64,000 nucleotides of DNA from Rufibacter latericius (lineage in GTDB: Bacteria > Bacteroidota > Bacteroidia > Cytophagales > Hymenobacteraceae), in the NCBI RefSeq assembly GCF_003721515.1, contig NZ_RJJD01000004.1, positions 1 through 64,000 on the forward strand, given 5' to 3'. Both the position numbers and the translations under genes were made by a program. Every line of letters begins with the position of its first letter. Position 1 is the first letter of the stretch. The notes beneath the pieces were generated by a model that saw only the letters and a list, made by a program, of their open reading frames with translations, did no database searches and was not told where the DNA came from. Of the stretch, positions 18,101 through 25,186 are shown piece by piece.

Positions 18101-18234
18101 CCTTTTACTACCACGCTCACGCCTGGTAGGGCTTCACCACTTCGGCCGGAGGTAACCCGACCGGTGATTGTGGTTTGAGCAAACGCCACGCTACTTATAA
18201 GTAGTAGCAGAAAAGTGAGTAGTTTGTTCTTCAT
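15163..18234 (-). CDS. SusC/RagA family TonB-dependent outer membrane transporter
   Basis: 1023 residues. The signal peptide ends at AFAQ (about residue 20). A CarboxypepD_reg-like domain follows (about 22-100; ITGRVTSGRSGEALPGVSVVVKG). Then come the TonB-box region EEVVVVGYGTQQKSLVTGAI (about 105-124) and the plug, with VRVRGTGSNASSEPLYIVDG and the conserved SIEVLKDAASAAIYGAEGANGV. A 22-strand-type barrel ends in MFGLNFNF, with the terminal Phe. It imports oligosaccharide with the SusD partner using energy from TonB-ExbBD; TonB and ExbD genes lie at 62-64 kb. No FecI/FecR or SusR-type regulator gene is adjacent. Phased TACATCA repeats lie 80-130 bp upstream of the start. Confidence 0.95.
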   Translation of the reverse strand: MKNKLLTFLLLLISSVAFAQTTITGRVTSGRSGEALPGVSVVVKGTTAGTTTDVDGRYQLQAPANASTLVISYIGFVNQEISINGRTTIDVGLQEDQQALEEVVVVGYGTQQKSLVTGAISSVKAAEIATVSSSRVEQALQGRTAGVTVLPASGSPGSGMRVRVRGTGSNASSEPLYIVDGVRAGGIEFLDPSEIASIEVLKDAASAAIYGAEGANGVVIITTKTGKVNTSEVAYSFQYGRQSVGELMPMMNPQQYQQYLEESNSPGRPTAAEAAAAGAGTNWFEEAFQSAPQQHHSISFSGGSEKSSFLVSGNYFTQAGILGGDKARFDRYTVRINSDHKIKEWLNIGERFSYSHFKRRGLAENDEFGGLISSALSLDPLTPVIYTGALPAHVTSAINAGHPLVRDENGNYYGISNFIRGEYGNPLARIALARGQTTQNKVVGNVYADIEPIKGLKFTSRFGIDGAFQRQHGWTPTFWFSSESLNTVANGSDSQNNWFNLQWENFATFQKQVGDHGFTLLAGTSAVKRMWNYIGGSYSGLFKEEDKFSYADTTPDALDRIGSNSNVSTLASYYGRLSYDFAGKYLLNATVRRDGSSLFAPDKAWGTFPSLSLGWVVSNEDFFPETKVNQLKLRASWGQNGSLSSSRIGDWLAAVAVTGRYPDASGEYLVGAAPTTLANPDLTWETSEQLDFGVDVGMFNNRLTFTADYFDKKTIDLITPGVAPGFVGASLPFVNGGNVQNKGWEFELGYRNDAAEAFQYEVSGNITTIKNKVTFLDPNVNEIPGASVGTGWSATVFKEGYPIWFLRGYKTAGIFQTPEEISAYLTSTGITGYNPKPGDPIVVDTNGDKQISPADYDMIGNPHPDVIFGARVNLAYKGFDLLAFVQGQLGNDVILGFSRTDRPTANKPAFFYEDRWTGAGSTNTGFAASTTNAYVYNSDLMVFDGSYARVRQLQLGYTLPNALTSKFRVKNARVYVSLDNYFTFTDYPGLDPEAGSNNANSLGIDRGTYPVPRLAMFGLNFNF

Positions 18235-18313
18235 AAAATGCGGTTTTGTTAAAAAGAATCTGGTTTTAGAGTTCGAATATAGAGATTTGTTAAATATTGA
18301 GCTTGAAACCTAC

Positions 18314-18364
18314 TACATCACAACTACATCAGGAAGCCTACAGGAGTACATCAGGATTACATCA
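18314..18364. promoter_or_regulatory. Helically phased TACATCA repeats upstream of susC
   Basis: The heptamer TACATCA begins at 18314, 18325, 18347 and 18358, giving spacings of 11, 22 and 11 bp, so all copies face the same side of the helix. They sit 80-130 bp upstream of the susC start in a non-coding region, which suits a multimeric activator or repressor. The regulator is unknown. Confidence 0.5.
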
Positions 18365-18942
18365 AACAGGTAAAAAGAAGCTTCTAGGGCTTTTTTATGG
18401 GGTTTTGCTAAGTTTTGATGCTTTAAAATATTTTTTTGTCAACCTCTGCGACTTTTGTAAGTGTAATGTTGACATTTTTATATTTTTATAAAGTGAAGAA
18501 TAGGTTTTTGCCCACCAATGCTGTAATGAATTTGCTTTGTTCCAGTATATCAGCCTTAGGGTAGAAATACATCAAAGGCAATCTTTACACTGGTGGATAA
18601 GTATAGGAAAATGGTGGTCAAGCTGAGTTTAAGAGAGGAGAAAGGAGCGGGTTTGATTGGTAAGTAATTGAAAGTAAGTTAATTTGTTTAAAGGTGCTTT
18701 GTGGATGAGGGTGCAAATCCTATGCTTTCTCCAAAAGGAAAGAAGGAGGGGTATGCATAAAAGAGCCTTCCAATTGCTACTTCTTCTATTTAGAAAGGAG
18801 GGCTGAAGAGAACTAGTATCTTACCCGGAACAGCCTTTCTCCCTAGAGCTGGAGTCTAGAGATAGAGTGGTTTCTAGATAAAATTGGCAAACGAAGGGTT
18901 GTATAAGGTGATTTAACAAATGAACCCCTACTTCAAATCAAA

Positions 18943-19000
18943 AAGTCCCTTGGGTATTTGGCCTGTTTCCATTAAAACACGCCAAATACCCAGAGGACTT
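18943..19000. repeat. Dispersed palindrome, 26-bp arms
   Basis: The left arm starts AAGTCCCTTGGGTATTTGG and the right arm ends CCAAATACCCAGAGGACTT. Three mismatches, two of them C/T pairs that RNA would tolerate. Core TTTGGCCTGTTT. Confidence 0.85.
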
Positions 19001-19035
19001 CAGGTTGATGCAAAAAAAACTTGGCTATAAATCCT

Positions 19036-19072
19036 CGTTTTCAGCCTTTAATTCAGAAAACAGGCTGAAAGC
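19036..19072. repeat. Dispersed palindrome beside hydrolase stop
   Basis: CGTTTTCAGCCTTTAATTC pairs with GAAAACAGGCTGAAAGC. It lies 9 bp beyond the stop codon of the minus-strand glycoside hydrolase. Confidence 0.75.
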
Positions 19073-19081
19073 AGCTAGTCT

Positions 19082-20407
19082 CTACTTCTTTACAAAGAAA
19101 GGAGCGTTGGCAGTGGCTACGTTGTTCTTGCCATCATATGCATAGACAAACAACCGGTAAGCGCCTTCTTTTTCCGGAGCTTTAATTGTTGCCTGACCTT
19201 TGCCGCCATCTTGTACAAGCCCTGAAATGGCTCCGGGTCTTGCTTCAGCGTCACCGCCTTCCTTGAGGTCGGTGCTTTCTGGGAGTAACTCCCACCGGTA
19301 GGTGAGGGCGTCCTGGTCTGGGTCAGTGACCTGGGTCTGAATAGGGTAGCTTTGGTTGGGTTTCAGGTAGATGTTGTCGGTGGCTTTCTTGCCATCCAGG
19401 TGAAGGTAACTCAGATGCGGGGCACGGTTCTGGGGCCACTTTCCTGACCACAGGTAGTGCATCACGTCTACTACTTCAGACTCCTCGCCCTGTTCGGTGA
19501 ACAGGCCGTACCAGGTGGGCGTTCTTTCCTGTTTCTGTCCCCACAGGAACACGTAAGAACCCAGGCAACGCTCGCTGTCTTTTTTCATGGTAGCCTCATA
19601 GCGGCTGCGGTACACAGCGGCTTTCTCAGAACTGGTTTCTTCTACCGAAGCTTTCCAAGGCGTTTGCGGACCTTCCCAATGGCCAGTTGGACCCCATTCC
19701 GTAATCATGTAAGCGCCTTCCCAACCAAACTCCCTAACCCTATCCGGAATAGAGGGTAAATCGCCGTATGCATTGATGGACAACAGGTCTATTGCCGGTG
19801 CCTGCGCTTTGATGTAGTCCACCTCTTTTTTGTTCAGCCCCGCCAGCATGGTACTGGCCGGATGGTTAGGGTCCACTTTATGAATCATCTTGGCGATGTC
19901 ATTCACGGCATCCCACACTTTGGGGTTGGAGTAACTCAGGTTCAGTTCATTCCCGATGCCCCACACCAGCAAGGCCGGATGGTCTTTGTACTTCATCACC
20001 TCTTCGCGAAGCTTGGCTAGTTGTTTGGCTACAGCTTCGGTGTTGTTGTAGTCAAAGCCATGCCGCTCGCGGGCCACGTCCAAACCCAAAGTCACGGTTA
20101 AGCCCCGCTTGTGCGCCTCGTCCAGGGTTTGCTGGGCATTGTGGGTACTCCAGGTTCTGATGGAATTGCCGCCGTACGCTGCCAGTTGATCGAGATATCG
20201 GTTTCCGCCGGCTCCTTTGATGAAGTAAGGCTTTCCGCCTCGGTATAACTGAAAACGGCCGTTCTCTTTTCGCAGCTCAACTTTTACGGTCTTCACCGAA
20301 GCTTCAGGAGTCTGGGTAGCGGTAGCTTGAAAATTGTCCTGGGCGCAGGATACAGGGAGGGCAGCAACAGAAAGGAAAAGCAGGCTTCTAAGCAGAGGCT
20401 TCTTCAT
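19082..20407 (-). CDS. Glycoside hydrolase, GH2-type TIM barrel, secreted or lipoprotein
   Basis: 441 residues with an N-terminal signal ending in LPVSC; Cys21 may be lipidated although the lipobox is imperfect. The TIM barrel spans about residues 45-330: FIKGAGGNRYLDQLAAYGGN at the start, the acid/base Glu154 in LLVWGIGNELNL and the probable nucleophile Glu237 in YMITEWGPTGHW. The C-terminal 100 residues form a beta-sandwich of the PKD/Ig kind (DPDQDALTYRWEL). Such clan-A enzymes act on beta-linked glycans; beta-1,3-glucan is a possible substrate but is not proven here. It lies about 850 bp upstream of susC on the same strand, and with SusCD it forms a minimal utilisation locus. Confidence 0.85.
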   Translation of the reverse strand: MKKPLLRSLLFLSVAALPVSCAQDNFQATATQTPEASVKTVKVELRKENGRFQLYRGGKPYFIKGAGGNRYLDQLAAYGGNSIRTWSTHNAQQTLDEAHKRGLTVTLGLDVARERHGFDYNNTEAVAKQLAKLREEVMKYKDHPALLVWGIGNELNLSYSNPKVWDAVNDIAKMIHKVDPNHPASTMLAGLNKKEVDYIKAQAPAIDLLSINAYGDLPSIPDRVREFGWEGAYMITEWGPTGHWEGPQTPWKASVEETSSEKAAVYRSRYEATMKKDSERCLGSYVFLWGQKQERTPTWYGLFTEQGEESEVVDVMHYLWSGKWPQNRAPHLSYLHLDGKKATDNIYLKPNQSYPIQTQVTDPDQDALTYRWELLPESTDLKEGGDAEARPGAISGLVQDGGKGQATIKAPEKEGAYRLFVYAYDGKNNVATANAPFFVKK

Positions 20408-20640
20408 TAAATGAAAGGTTTTGGGTGGCAGGTATAGGTGGGTTTGTGGGTGCTGAAATTATCAATTTTTGCTTTACAGTAAAGAGGTGAGAAATAAAAT
20501 ACTTCTGAAAAAGGGAAAAGGCATTCTCCAGCTTTAGCTTGTTCTTTTTAGGGCCTAAGGTATGCTTTCTGATTTGGGATTGTTTTTGGGAAAGGAGCAG
20601 GAAAGCAGAACTCCTGGTTTTATGGATAGGAAATCTCTTC

Positions 20641-20680
20641 AAAAAAGAAAACCCGCAGTATGTGCGGGTTTTCTTTTTTG
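20641..20680 (-). terminator. Terminator after DSRCP lipoprotein gene
   Basis: A perfect 17-bp stem, AAAAAAGAAAACCCGCA against TGCGGGTTTTCTTTTTT, with loop GTATG. On the minus strand the 3' arm ends in a T tract. Confidence 0.9.
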
Positions 20681-20696
20681 AAGAACAGACGTGAAC

Positions 20697-21161
20697 TTAC
20701 AACGCCTGCACCGAGACCATGGCTTTCTTCTCACTGGGAGAAGGGTTTTTAAGATCAGGGTACGGTTGTACGTCGCTCAAAATTAGTTGATAAGGCTTGT
20801 TGCCGAGTTGTACCACCACCGTGTCGGCTTCCCGGAAACCACGATTATCAGGAGCAGGCAATGGGCCTCCCAAATAAAGACGTTGGTTCGTTTTTAGCCC
20901 ATTCGCATCTTGTACCTCAAGCGTGGCCGTTGCTACCCCATACCAGAAACAGGTCGCCTCTTTGGGGCATCGGCTGTCTTCTATTTTCTGCAGGTTCACC
21001 AACAAGCCTCCAATGGGCGTGGGTTTGTTCACCGTCAGGATGGTGGCGCCTTTGGTGCGGGCTTGCACTATGGCTTCCTCTTCCTCCGGCGAGATCAGGT
21101 CTGGACGGGCGCAGCCAAAAGCCAGTGCCAAAAGGAACAGAGGGAAGAGTTTACTTTTCAT
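20697..21161 (-). CDS. Small lipoprotein with DSRCP motif, unknown function
   Basis: 154 residues. The signal peptide ends LALAFGC with the lipidated Cys at 17, followed by ARPDLISPEEEEA. The domain carries GLLVNLQKIEDSRCPKEATC followed by FWYGVATATLEV, then KPYQLILSDVQPYPDL near the end. Two Cys, one in DSRCP and one before the Trp, probably form a disulfide in a small beta-sandwich. The family is common in Bacteroidota without an assigned function. It lies downstream of rarD, is closed by a strong terminator, and has a frameshifted paralogue at 13058-13476 on the other side of the SusCD locus. Confidence 0.85.
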   Translation of the reverse strand: MKSKLFPLFLLALAFGCARPDLISPEEEEAIVQARTKGATILTVNKPTPIGGLLVNLQKIEDSRCPKEATCFWYGVATATLEVQDANGLKTNQRLYLGGPLPAPDNRGFREADTVVVQLGNKPYQLILSDVQPYPDLKNPSPSEKKAMVSVQAL

Positions 21162-21239
21162 CTTGATGCTGATTTTGGTTTGGTCTTGCTTTTATAAGAA
21201 GAGCCCCAAAGCCACCCAAACGTTGCACACGCGCGAAAA

Positions 21240-22166
21240 TTAAGCGGTGACCGGAGTTTCCTTTTTCTTCCCGATGGGCAGGTTGTACAGCACCACCGAG
21301 GCAAAGATAACCGCATACGCAATCACCTTCTGCTGGCTGGCCACTTCCCCGAAGTACAGGAATGCCATGGTGAAGTTTATAATCGGGTTCAGGTACATGA
21401 GTACGCCTACCGTGGCAGATTTCAGTTCTTTGAGCGCATACAGGTTCAGAAACAGAGGAATCACCGTGAACAGCCAGCTCAGCAGCACAATCTGTCCCAC
21501 AAAATGGCCCGTGATAGGCTGCGCGTCTTCGCCCACAAACCACGGGTAGCTCGGCCCTATGAAGGTGAACGCCAACAGCAACTGCAAGGTGAGCAGCACA
21601 ATCTTGTCATAGTCCTTGAGCAGCCGCTGGGTGATGAGGTAAAATGCGTAGGAAGCGGCAATAAGTAAACTGAACAGTAGGTTGTAGACAGAATCAGTAC
21701 CCACCAGAAGGCAGCTCATCAAGCTCAGGCCCACCGATACCCATTGGTTCACCCGCAGGTGCTCATGCAAAATCAGGAACCCGAGCGCTGCCGTCAAGAT
21801 AGGGCACAACAGGTAAGAAAAAGAGCCCGTCTGGATGTCTACGTGGTTCACCACATAAATAAAGGCCAGCCAGTTGATAGTAAGTAAAGCACCGCCCATG
21901 AGCGTGAACAAAATGAACCGACGCTTAAGGATTGGGCTCTGTCCTTTGTACGTGGCAAACGTTTGGCGCCACTGCTCCCGGCGGGTGGTGCCAGAAACAA
22001 CCAGCAGCGTCAGGACAGAAATCAGGATTCTGAAATACAAAATCTGGCTACTTGGGGATGCGGTTAAAGCTTTAAGCGGAAACGGAATAAATCCCCAGAT
22101 GAGAAAGGCGCTGATGGCAGCAATATGGTAACGACTAAATTTCACAACAATTTTTTTAAGGGACAC
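21240..22166 (-). CDS. rarD: EamA family transporter, RarD-like
   Basis: A 308-residue inner-membrane protein with about ten helices. It opens IAAISAFLIWGFIPFPLKAL, continues with SSQILYFRILISVLTLLVV, and has GGALLTINWLAFIYVVNH and SFSYLLCPILTAALGFLILHEHL, all characteristic of RarD (chloramphenicol-sensitive protein) rather than general EamA transporters. The substrate is unknown. The start is GTG 22166; no alternative ATG precedes the first helix. It is divergent from murF-alr, with 226 bp between them that include a partial palindrome. Confidence 0.85.
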   Translation of the reverse strand: MSLKKIVVKFSRYHIAAISAFLIWGFIPFPLKALTASPSSQILYFRILISVLTLLVVSGTTRREQWRQTFATYKGQSPILKRRFILFTLMGGALLTINWLAFIYVVNHVDIQTGSFSYLLCPILTAALGFLILHEHLRVNQWVSVGLSLMSCLLVGTDSVYNLLFSLLIAASYAFYLITQRLLKDYDKIVLLTLQLLLAFTFIGPSYPWFVGEDAQPITGHFVGQIVLLSWLFTVIPLFLNLYALKELKSATVGVLMYLNPIINFTMAFLYFGEVASQQKVIAYAVIFASVVLYNLPIGKKKETPVTA

Positions 22167-22307
22167 AAAGGTAGAAGTTGCCGCGCGTACTGCCTAATTA
22201 GCAGCTGTTTCTGCCTTTAATCGTGTGTCGTGCCCAGGAAAACCGCTCCTCTGATTCACGTGCAGGCTATTTTTGACCGCCTTTTCCGAAAACAATGTTA
22301 AAAATGC

Positions 22308-22343
22308 TTCTTACGGCTTAGGGCCTGCTTTCTTAGGGCAAGG
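22308..22343. repeat. Degraded dispersed palindrome between rarD and murF
   Basis: GGCTTAGGGCCTGCTTTC matches the family left arm; the right side is mostly lost. A second fragment (CCTTTTCCGAAAACAATG) lies just upstream, near 22280. Confidence 0.45.
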
Positions 22344-22365
22344 TGTGGTAGTATTTCTTCTGTTG

Positions 22366-22373
22366 TATATTTG
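22366..22373 (+). promoter_or_regulatory. Probable -7 promoter element for murF-alr
   Basis: TATATTTG matches the Bacteroidota -7 consensus TAnnTTTG and lies 20 bp before the start codon. No convincing TTTG -33 element is seen at the right distance. Confidence 0.4.
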
Positions 22374-22392
22374 ATTAACAGATAACCGCATC

Positions 22393-24864
22393 ATGTTTAC
22401 TTTTAAAGAGATTGCCCAGGTGACGGGAGGCATGTTGGTACAATGCAACGCAACCTACCCCGTACAGCACCTGCTCACCGATAGCCGTAAAATTGCCAAT
22501 GCCGTTTCCTCGGTGTTTTTCGCCATTCGGGGCGAATTCCATGACGGGCACCAATACATTCCGGAGCTCTACGCGGCCGGTGTGCGGCAGTTTGTGGTGG
22601 AAGACGCCTCTGGAGTCATGGACTTGTCCGCCCTACCTGAAGCCAATGTGCTGCTGGTAAGTGACAGCATTCAGGCCATGCAGCGGCTGGCCGCTTATCA
22701 CCGCCGCAAGTTCTCTATTCCGGTCATCGGTGTCACGGGCAGCAACGGCAAAACCATTGTGAAAGAGTGGCTGGCGCAGTTATTAAGCGTTTCTGAGCGG
22801 GTAGTGAAAAGCCCCCGAAGCTATAATTCCCAGATTGGCGTGCCGCTCTCGGTGTGGCAAATCAATGAAAGCCATACCATCGGCGTTTTCGAGGCCGGAA
22901 TCTCCAAACCAGGTGAAATGGAGCATCTGGCCAGCGTGCTGCAACCTACCATCGGTGTGTTCACCAACCTTGGTCCGGCGCATGACGAAGGTTTCTCTTC
23001 GTCCGCCCAAAAGCTGGAAGAAAAGCTGAAGCTCTTTGACCACGTCACCCAGCTTATTTACTGTGCCGACCAGAAAACCGTGGCCGAGGCAACCCAAGCC
23101 ACAGGCTTGCCCGGTTTTGCCTGGAGCACCCATGAACATCCCTCGGCGCAGGTGCAGCTCAAAGTGCTGGAAATGCACCACGGCAAAACCAAAATCCGGT
23201 TCCGGTTCGATGGCAAAGGCCAGGACTTCACCCTGCCTTTCGCCGATGAGGCGTCGCTGGAAAATGCGCTGCATTGCCTGGCCGTCTTGCTGTACTTGGG
23301 CGTAAAACCCGAAGAATTACCTAGTCGCTTCGAGCGCCTGCATCCCGTGGCCATGCGTCTGGAGCGCAAAGAAGCTATCAACGGCTGCTACGTCATTGAC
23401 GATACCTACAATAATGATCTGGCTGGTCTACGCATCGCGCTGGACGTGCTGGGACAGCAAGCCCGCCGGGGCCGGAAAACCCTGATTGTCTCTGATCTGC
23501 TGGAAGCTGGGGTGGAAGAAACCACCCTCTACCAACAGGTGGCGCAGGAAATCACCTCCCGGGGCGTGGACCGCGTCATCGGGATTGGCGACATCATCAC
23601 CCGACACCAGGACCTGTTCCCCGCCGGCAGCGAGTTCTACCTCGGCACCGATTCTTTTCTGGGGCAACTCCGCTCCGAGACGTTCCGGCAGGAAACCATC
23701 CTGGTGAAAGGCGCGCGGGTGTTCCAGTTCGAGAAGATTGTGGCCGCCCTGCAGCAGCAAATACACGGCACCAAATTGGAAGTGAACCTGGATGCCTTGG
23801 TGCACAACCTCAACTACTACCGCACCAAAGTACCGGCTCAGGTCAAGATCATGGTCATGGTGAAAGCCTTTGCCTATGGGGCAGGTGCCTACGAGATTGC
23901 CAACCTGCTCCAGTTCCACCGGGTAGATTACCTGGCCGTGGCGTACGCCGATGAAGGCATTGCCCTGCGGGAGCACGGCATCACGTTGCCCATCATGGTC
24001 ATGAACCCCAGCCCAGACAGCTTCCTGAAAATGCGGCAGTACAGCCTGGAACCCGAAATTTATTCCCCAGACCTGCTGCATCGGTTTTTAGACTACTTTC
24101 CTAAAAAGAGCTCCAAAACGCCCCGCATTCACCTCAAGCTGGATACCGGCATGCACCGCCTCGGCTTTAGCCCTTCTGAACTGGATGAAGCTTTGGAGGT
24201 GCTGGACCATGTGCCCCACGTGCGGGTGCAAAGCGTTTTCAGTCACCTGGCTGGCGCCGATGAAGCGGTATACAATGATTTTTCCCACGCCCAGATTGCA
24301 CAGTTCAAACAAATGGCCACGCGGGTAGAGCAGGCGCTGGGCTATGCTGTGACAAAACACATTCTCAACTCAGCGGGCATCGTGCGCTTTGGCGAAGAAG
24401 CTGCCTTTGACATGGTACGCTTAGGTATTGGTTTGTACGGCGTAGAATCTTCGGGGCAGGAGCAGGGCAATCTGCAGACCGTGGGCCAGTTGAAAACCAC
24501 CGTTTCGCAGGTGAAATCTATAAAAGCGGGCGAAACCGTAGGCTACAGTCGCCGTGGCATCGCTGATACTGATAAACAAACCGCTACCATCGCCATTGGC
24601 TATGCTGATGGCTATGACCGCCGGTTCGGGAACGGGGTAGGTGAGGTGCTCATCAACGGGCAACGAGCTCCCATCATCGGGAACGTGTGCATGGACATGT
24701 GCATGGTAGACGTGACGGGTCTTGACGTACAGGCCGGCGATGAAGTGCTGGTATTTGGCGAAGGGCTGCCGCTGACTGAACTGGCTTCCCGCATCGGTAC
24801 CATTCCGTATGAACTGCTCACCAACGTCAGCACGCGGGTGAAGCGGGTATTCTTTAATGAATAG
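22393..24864 (+). CDS. Bifunctional UDP-MurNAc-tripeptide:D-Ala-D-Ala ligase / alanine racemase
   Basis: 823 residues, a fusion of MurF and Alr typical of Bacteroidota. Residues 1 to about 450 are MurF, with the ATP-binding loop GVTGSNGKT at 113-121 and the later ligase motif YVIDDTYNNDLAGL. Residues about 456-823 are alanine racemase, with the PLP-lysine near residue 491 (MVMVKAFAYGAG), the second catalytic Tyr in VGYSRRGI (about 718), GNVCMDMCMVDVTGLD and the terminal YELLTNVSTRVKRVF. It makes D-alanine from L-alanine and adds D-Ala-D-Ala to the peptidoglycan precursor in the cytoplasm. In the P-loop the residue after GKT is Ile rather than the usual Thr. It is transcribed alone. Confidence 0.95.
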   Translation: MFTFKEIAQVTGGMLVQCNATYPVQHLLTDSRKIANAVSSVFFAIRGEFHDGHQYIPELYAAGVRQFVVEDASGVMDLSALPEANVLLVSDSIQAMQRLAAYHRRKFSIPVIGVTGSNGKTIVKEWLAQLLSVSERVVKSPRSYNSQIGVPLSVWQINESHTIGVFEAGISKPGEMEHLASVLQPTIGVFTNLGPAHDEGFSSSAQKLEEKLKLFDHVTQLIYCADQKTVAEATQATGLPGFAWSTHEHPSAQVQLKVLEMHHGKTKIRFRFDGKGQDFTLPFADEASLENALHCLAVLLYLGVKPEELPSRFERLHPVAMRLERKEAINGCYVIDDTYNNDLAGLRIALDVLGQQARRGRKTLIVSDLLEAGVEETTLYQQVAQEITSRGVDRVIGIGDIITRHQDLFPAGSEFYLGTDSFLGQLRSETFRQETILVKGARVFQFEKIVAALQQQIHGTKLEVNLDALVHNLNYYRTKVPAQVKIMVMVKAFAYGAGAYEIANLLQFHRVDYLAVAYADEGIALREHGITLPIMVMNPSPDSFLKMRQYSLEPEIYSPDLLHRFLDYFPKKSSKTPRIHLKLDTGMHRLGFSPSELDEALEVLDHVPHVRVQSVFSHLAGADEAVYNDFSHAQIAQFKQMATRVEQALGYAVTKHILNSAGIVRFGEEAAFDMVRLGIGLYGVESSGQEQGNLQTVGQLKTTVSQVKSIKAGETVGYSRRGIADTDKQTATIAIGYADGYDRRFGNGVGEVLINGQRAPIIGNVCMDMCMVDVTGLDVQAGDEVLVFGEGLPLTELASRIGTIPYELLTNVSTRVKRVFFNE

Positions 24865-24865
24865 C

Positions 24866-24900
24866 GTTTAGGGGCTGTTTTTATAAAAACGGACCTAAAC
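24866..24900. repeat. Dispersed palindrome after murF-alr
   Basis: GTTTAGGGGCTGTTTT against AAAAACGGACCTAAAC, starting 2 bp after the stop codon. Confidence 0.8.
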
Positions 24901-24971
24901 TACTTTGTCGGCTTTGATCCGAAGTTGATAAAAGAACTCACAGGTGAAGGCTAGGTTGGTAACCAGAAACA

Positions 24972-25000
24972 AAAACGCCACTGAAGTTCAGTGGCGTTTT
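24972..25000. terminator. Bidirectional terminator
   Basis: A perfect 13-bp stem, AAAACGCCACTGA against TCAGTGGCGTTTT, with loop AGT. It sits between the convergent murF-alr and the 39-residue minus-strand gene and can serve both. Confidence 0.85.
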
Positions 25001-25013
25001 CTATGATAAAGGG

Positions 25014-25133
25014 TTAGTCTTTCTTCTTGACACAATTAGGCACTTTCTTGCCATCCTTGTCTTTCATGCCGGCCTGTTCATAGCCATTCCAGCATGGGTC
25101 TTCTTTCTTCTGGTCTTTTTTCGTCTTCGGCAT
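25014..25133 (-). CDS. 39-residue Lys-rich protein with PCWNGYEQAGMK motif
   Basis: A short frame read by hand: ATG at 25133, TAA at 25014. The product starts MPKTKKDQKKEDPCWNGYEQ and ends in KKVPNCVKKKD. The middle has the pattern PCWxGYxxxGMKxKxGxxVPNCV, which I recall from small bacterial and phage proteins; the two Cys and the aromatic residues make chance coding unlikely. It is followed 14 bp downstream by a strong terminator and preceded by the stop of the Bax-inhibitor gene 53 bp upstream on the same strand. Function is unknown; the Lys content suggests nucleic-acid or membrane contact, which is inference. Confidence 0.7.
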   Translation of the reverse strand: MPKTKKDQKKEDPCWNGYEQAGMKDKDGKKVPNCVKKKD

Positions 25134-25186
25134 ACGCGTACAAGATTGATATAGAGGTTTGTACGGGCGTAGAAGACGCAAGTTGT

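Larger units (their letters stand above)
18235..19081. other. 847-bp non-coding region upstream of susC
   Basis: No believable gene on either strand. The susC-proximal part (18300-18370) holds four phased TACATCA repeats, a fifth TACATCA lies at 18568, and a TGTCAAC...GTTGACA inverted pair lies at 18437-18474. The 3' end, next to the glycoside hydrolase stop, carries two dispersed palindromes. The middle is AT-rich with no further structure that I can see. It most likely contains the susC promoter and its regulatory sites. Confidence 0.6.

Noticed and set aside
18297-18491. Small plus-strand open frame upstream of susC
   Set aside because: No ribosome binding site, biased composition, and it covers the phased operator repeats.
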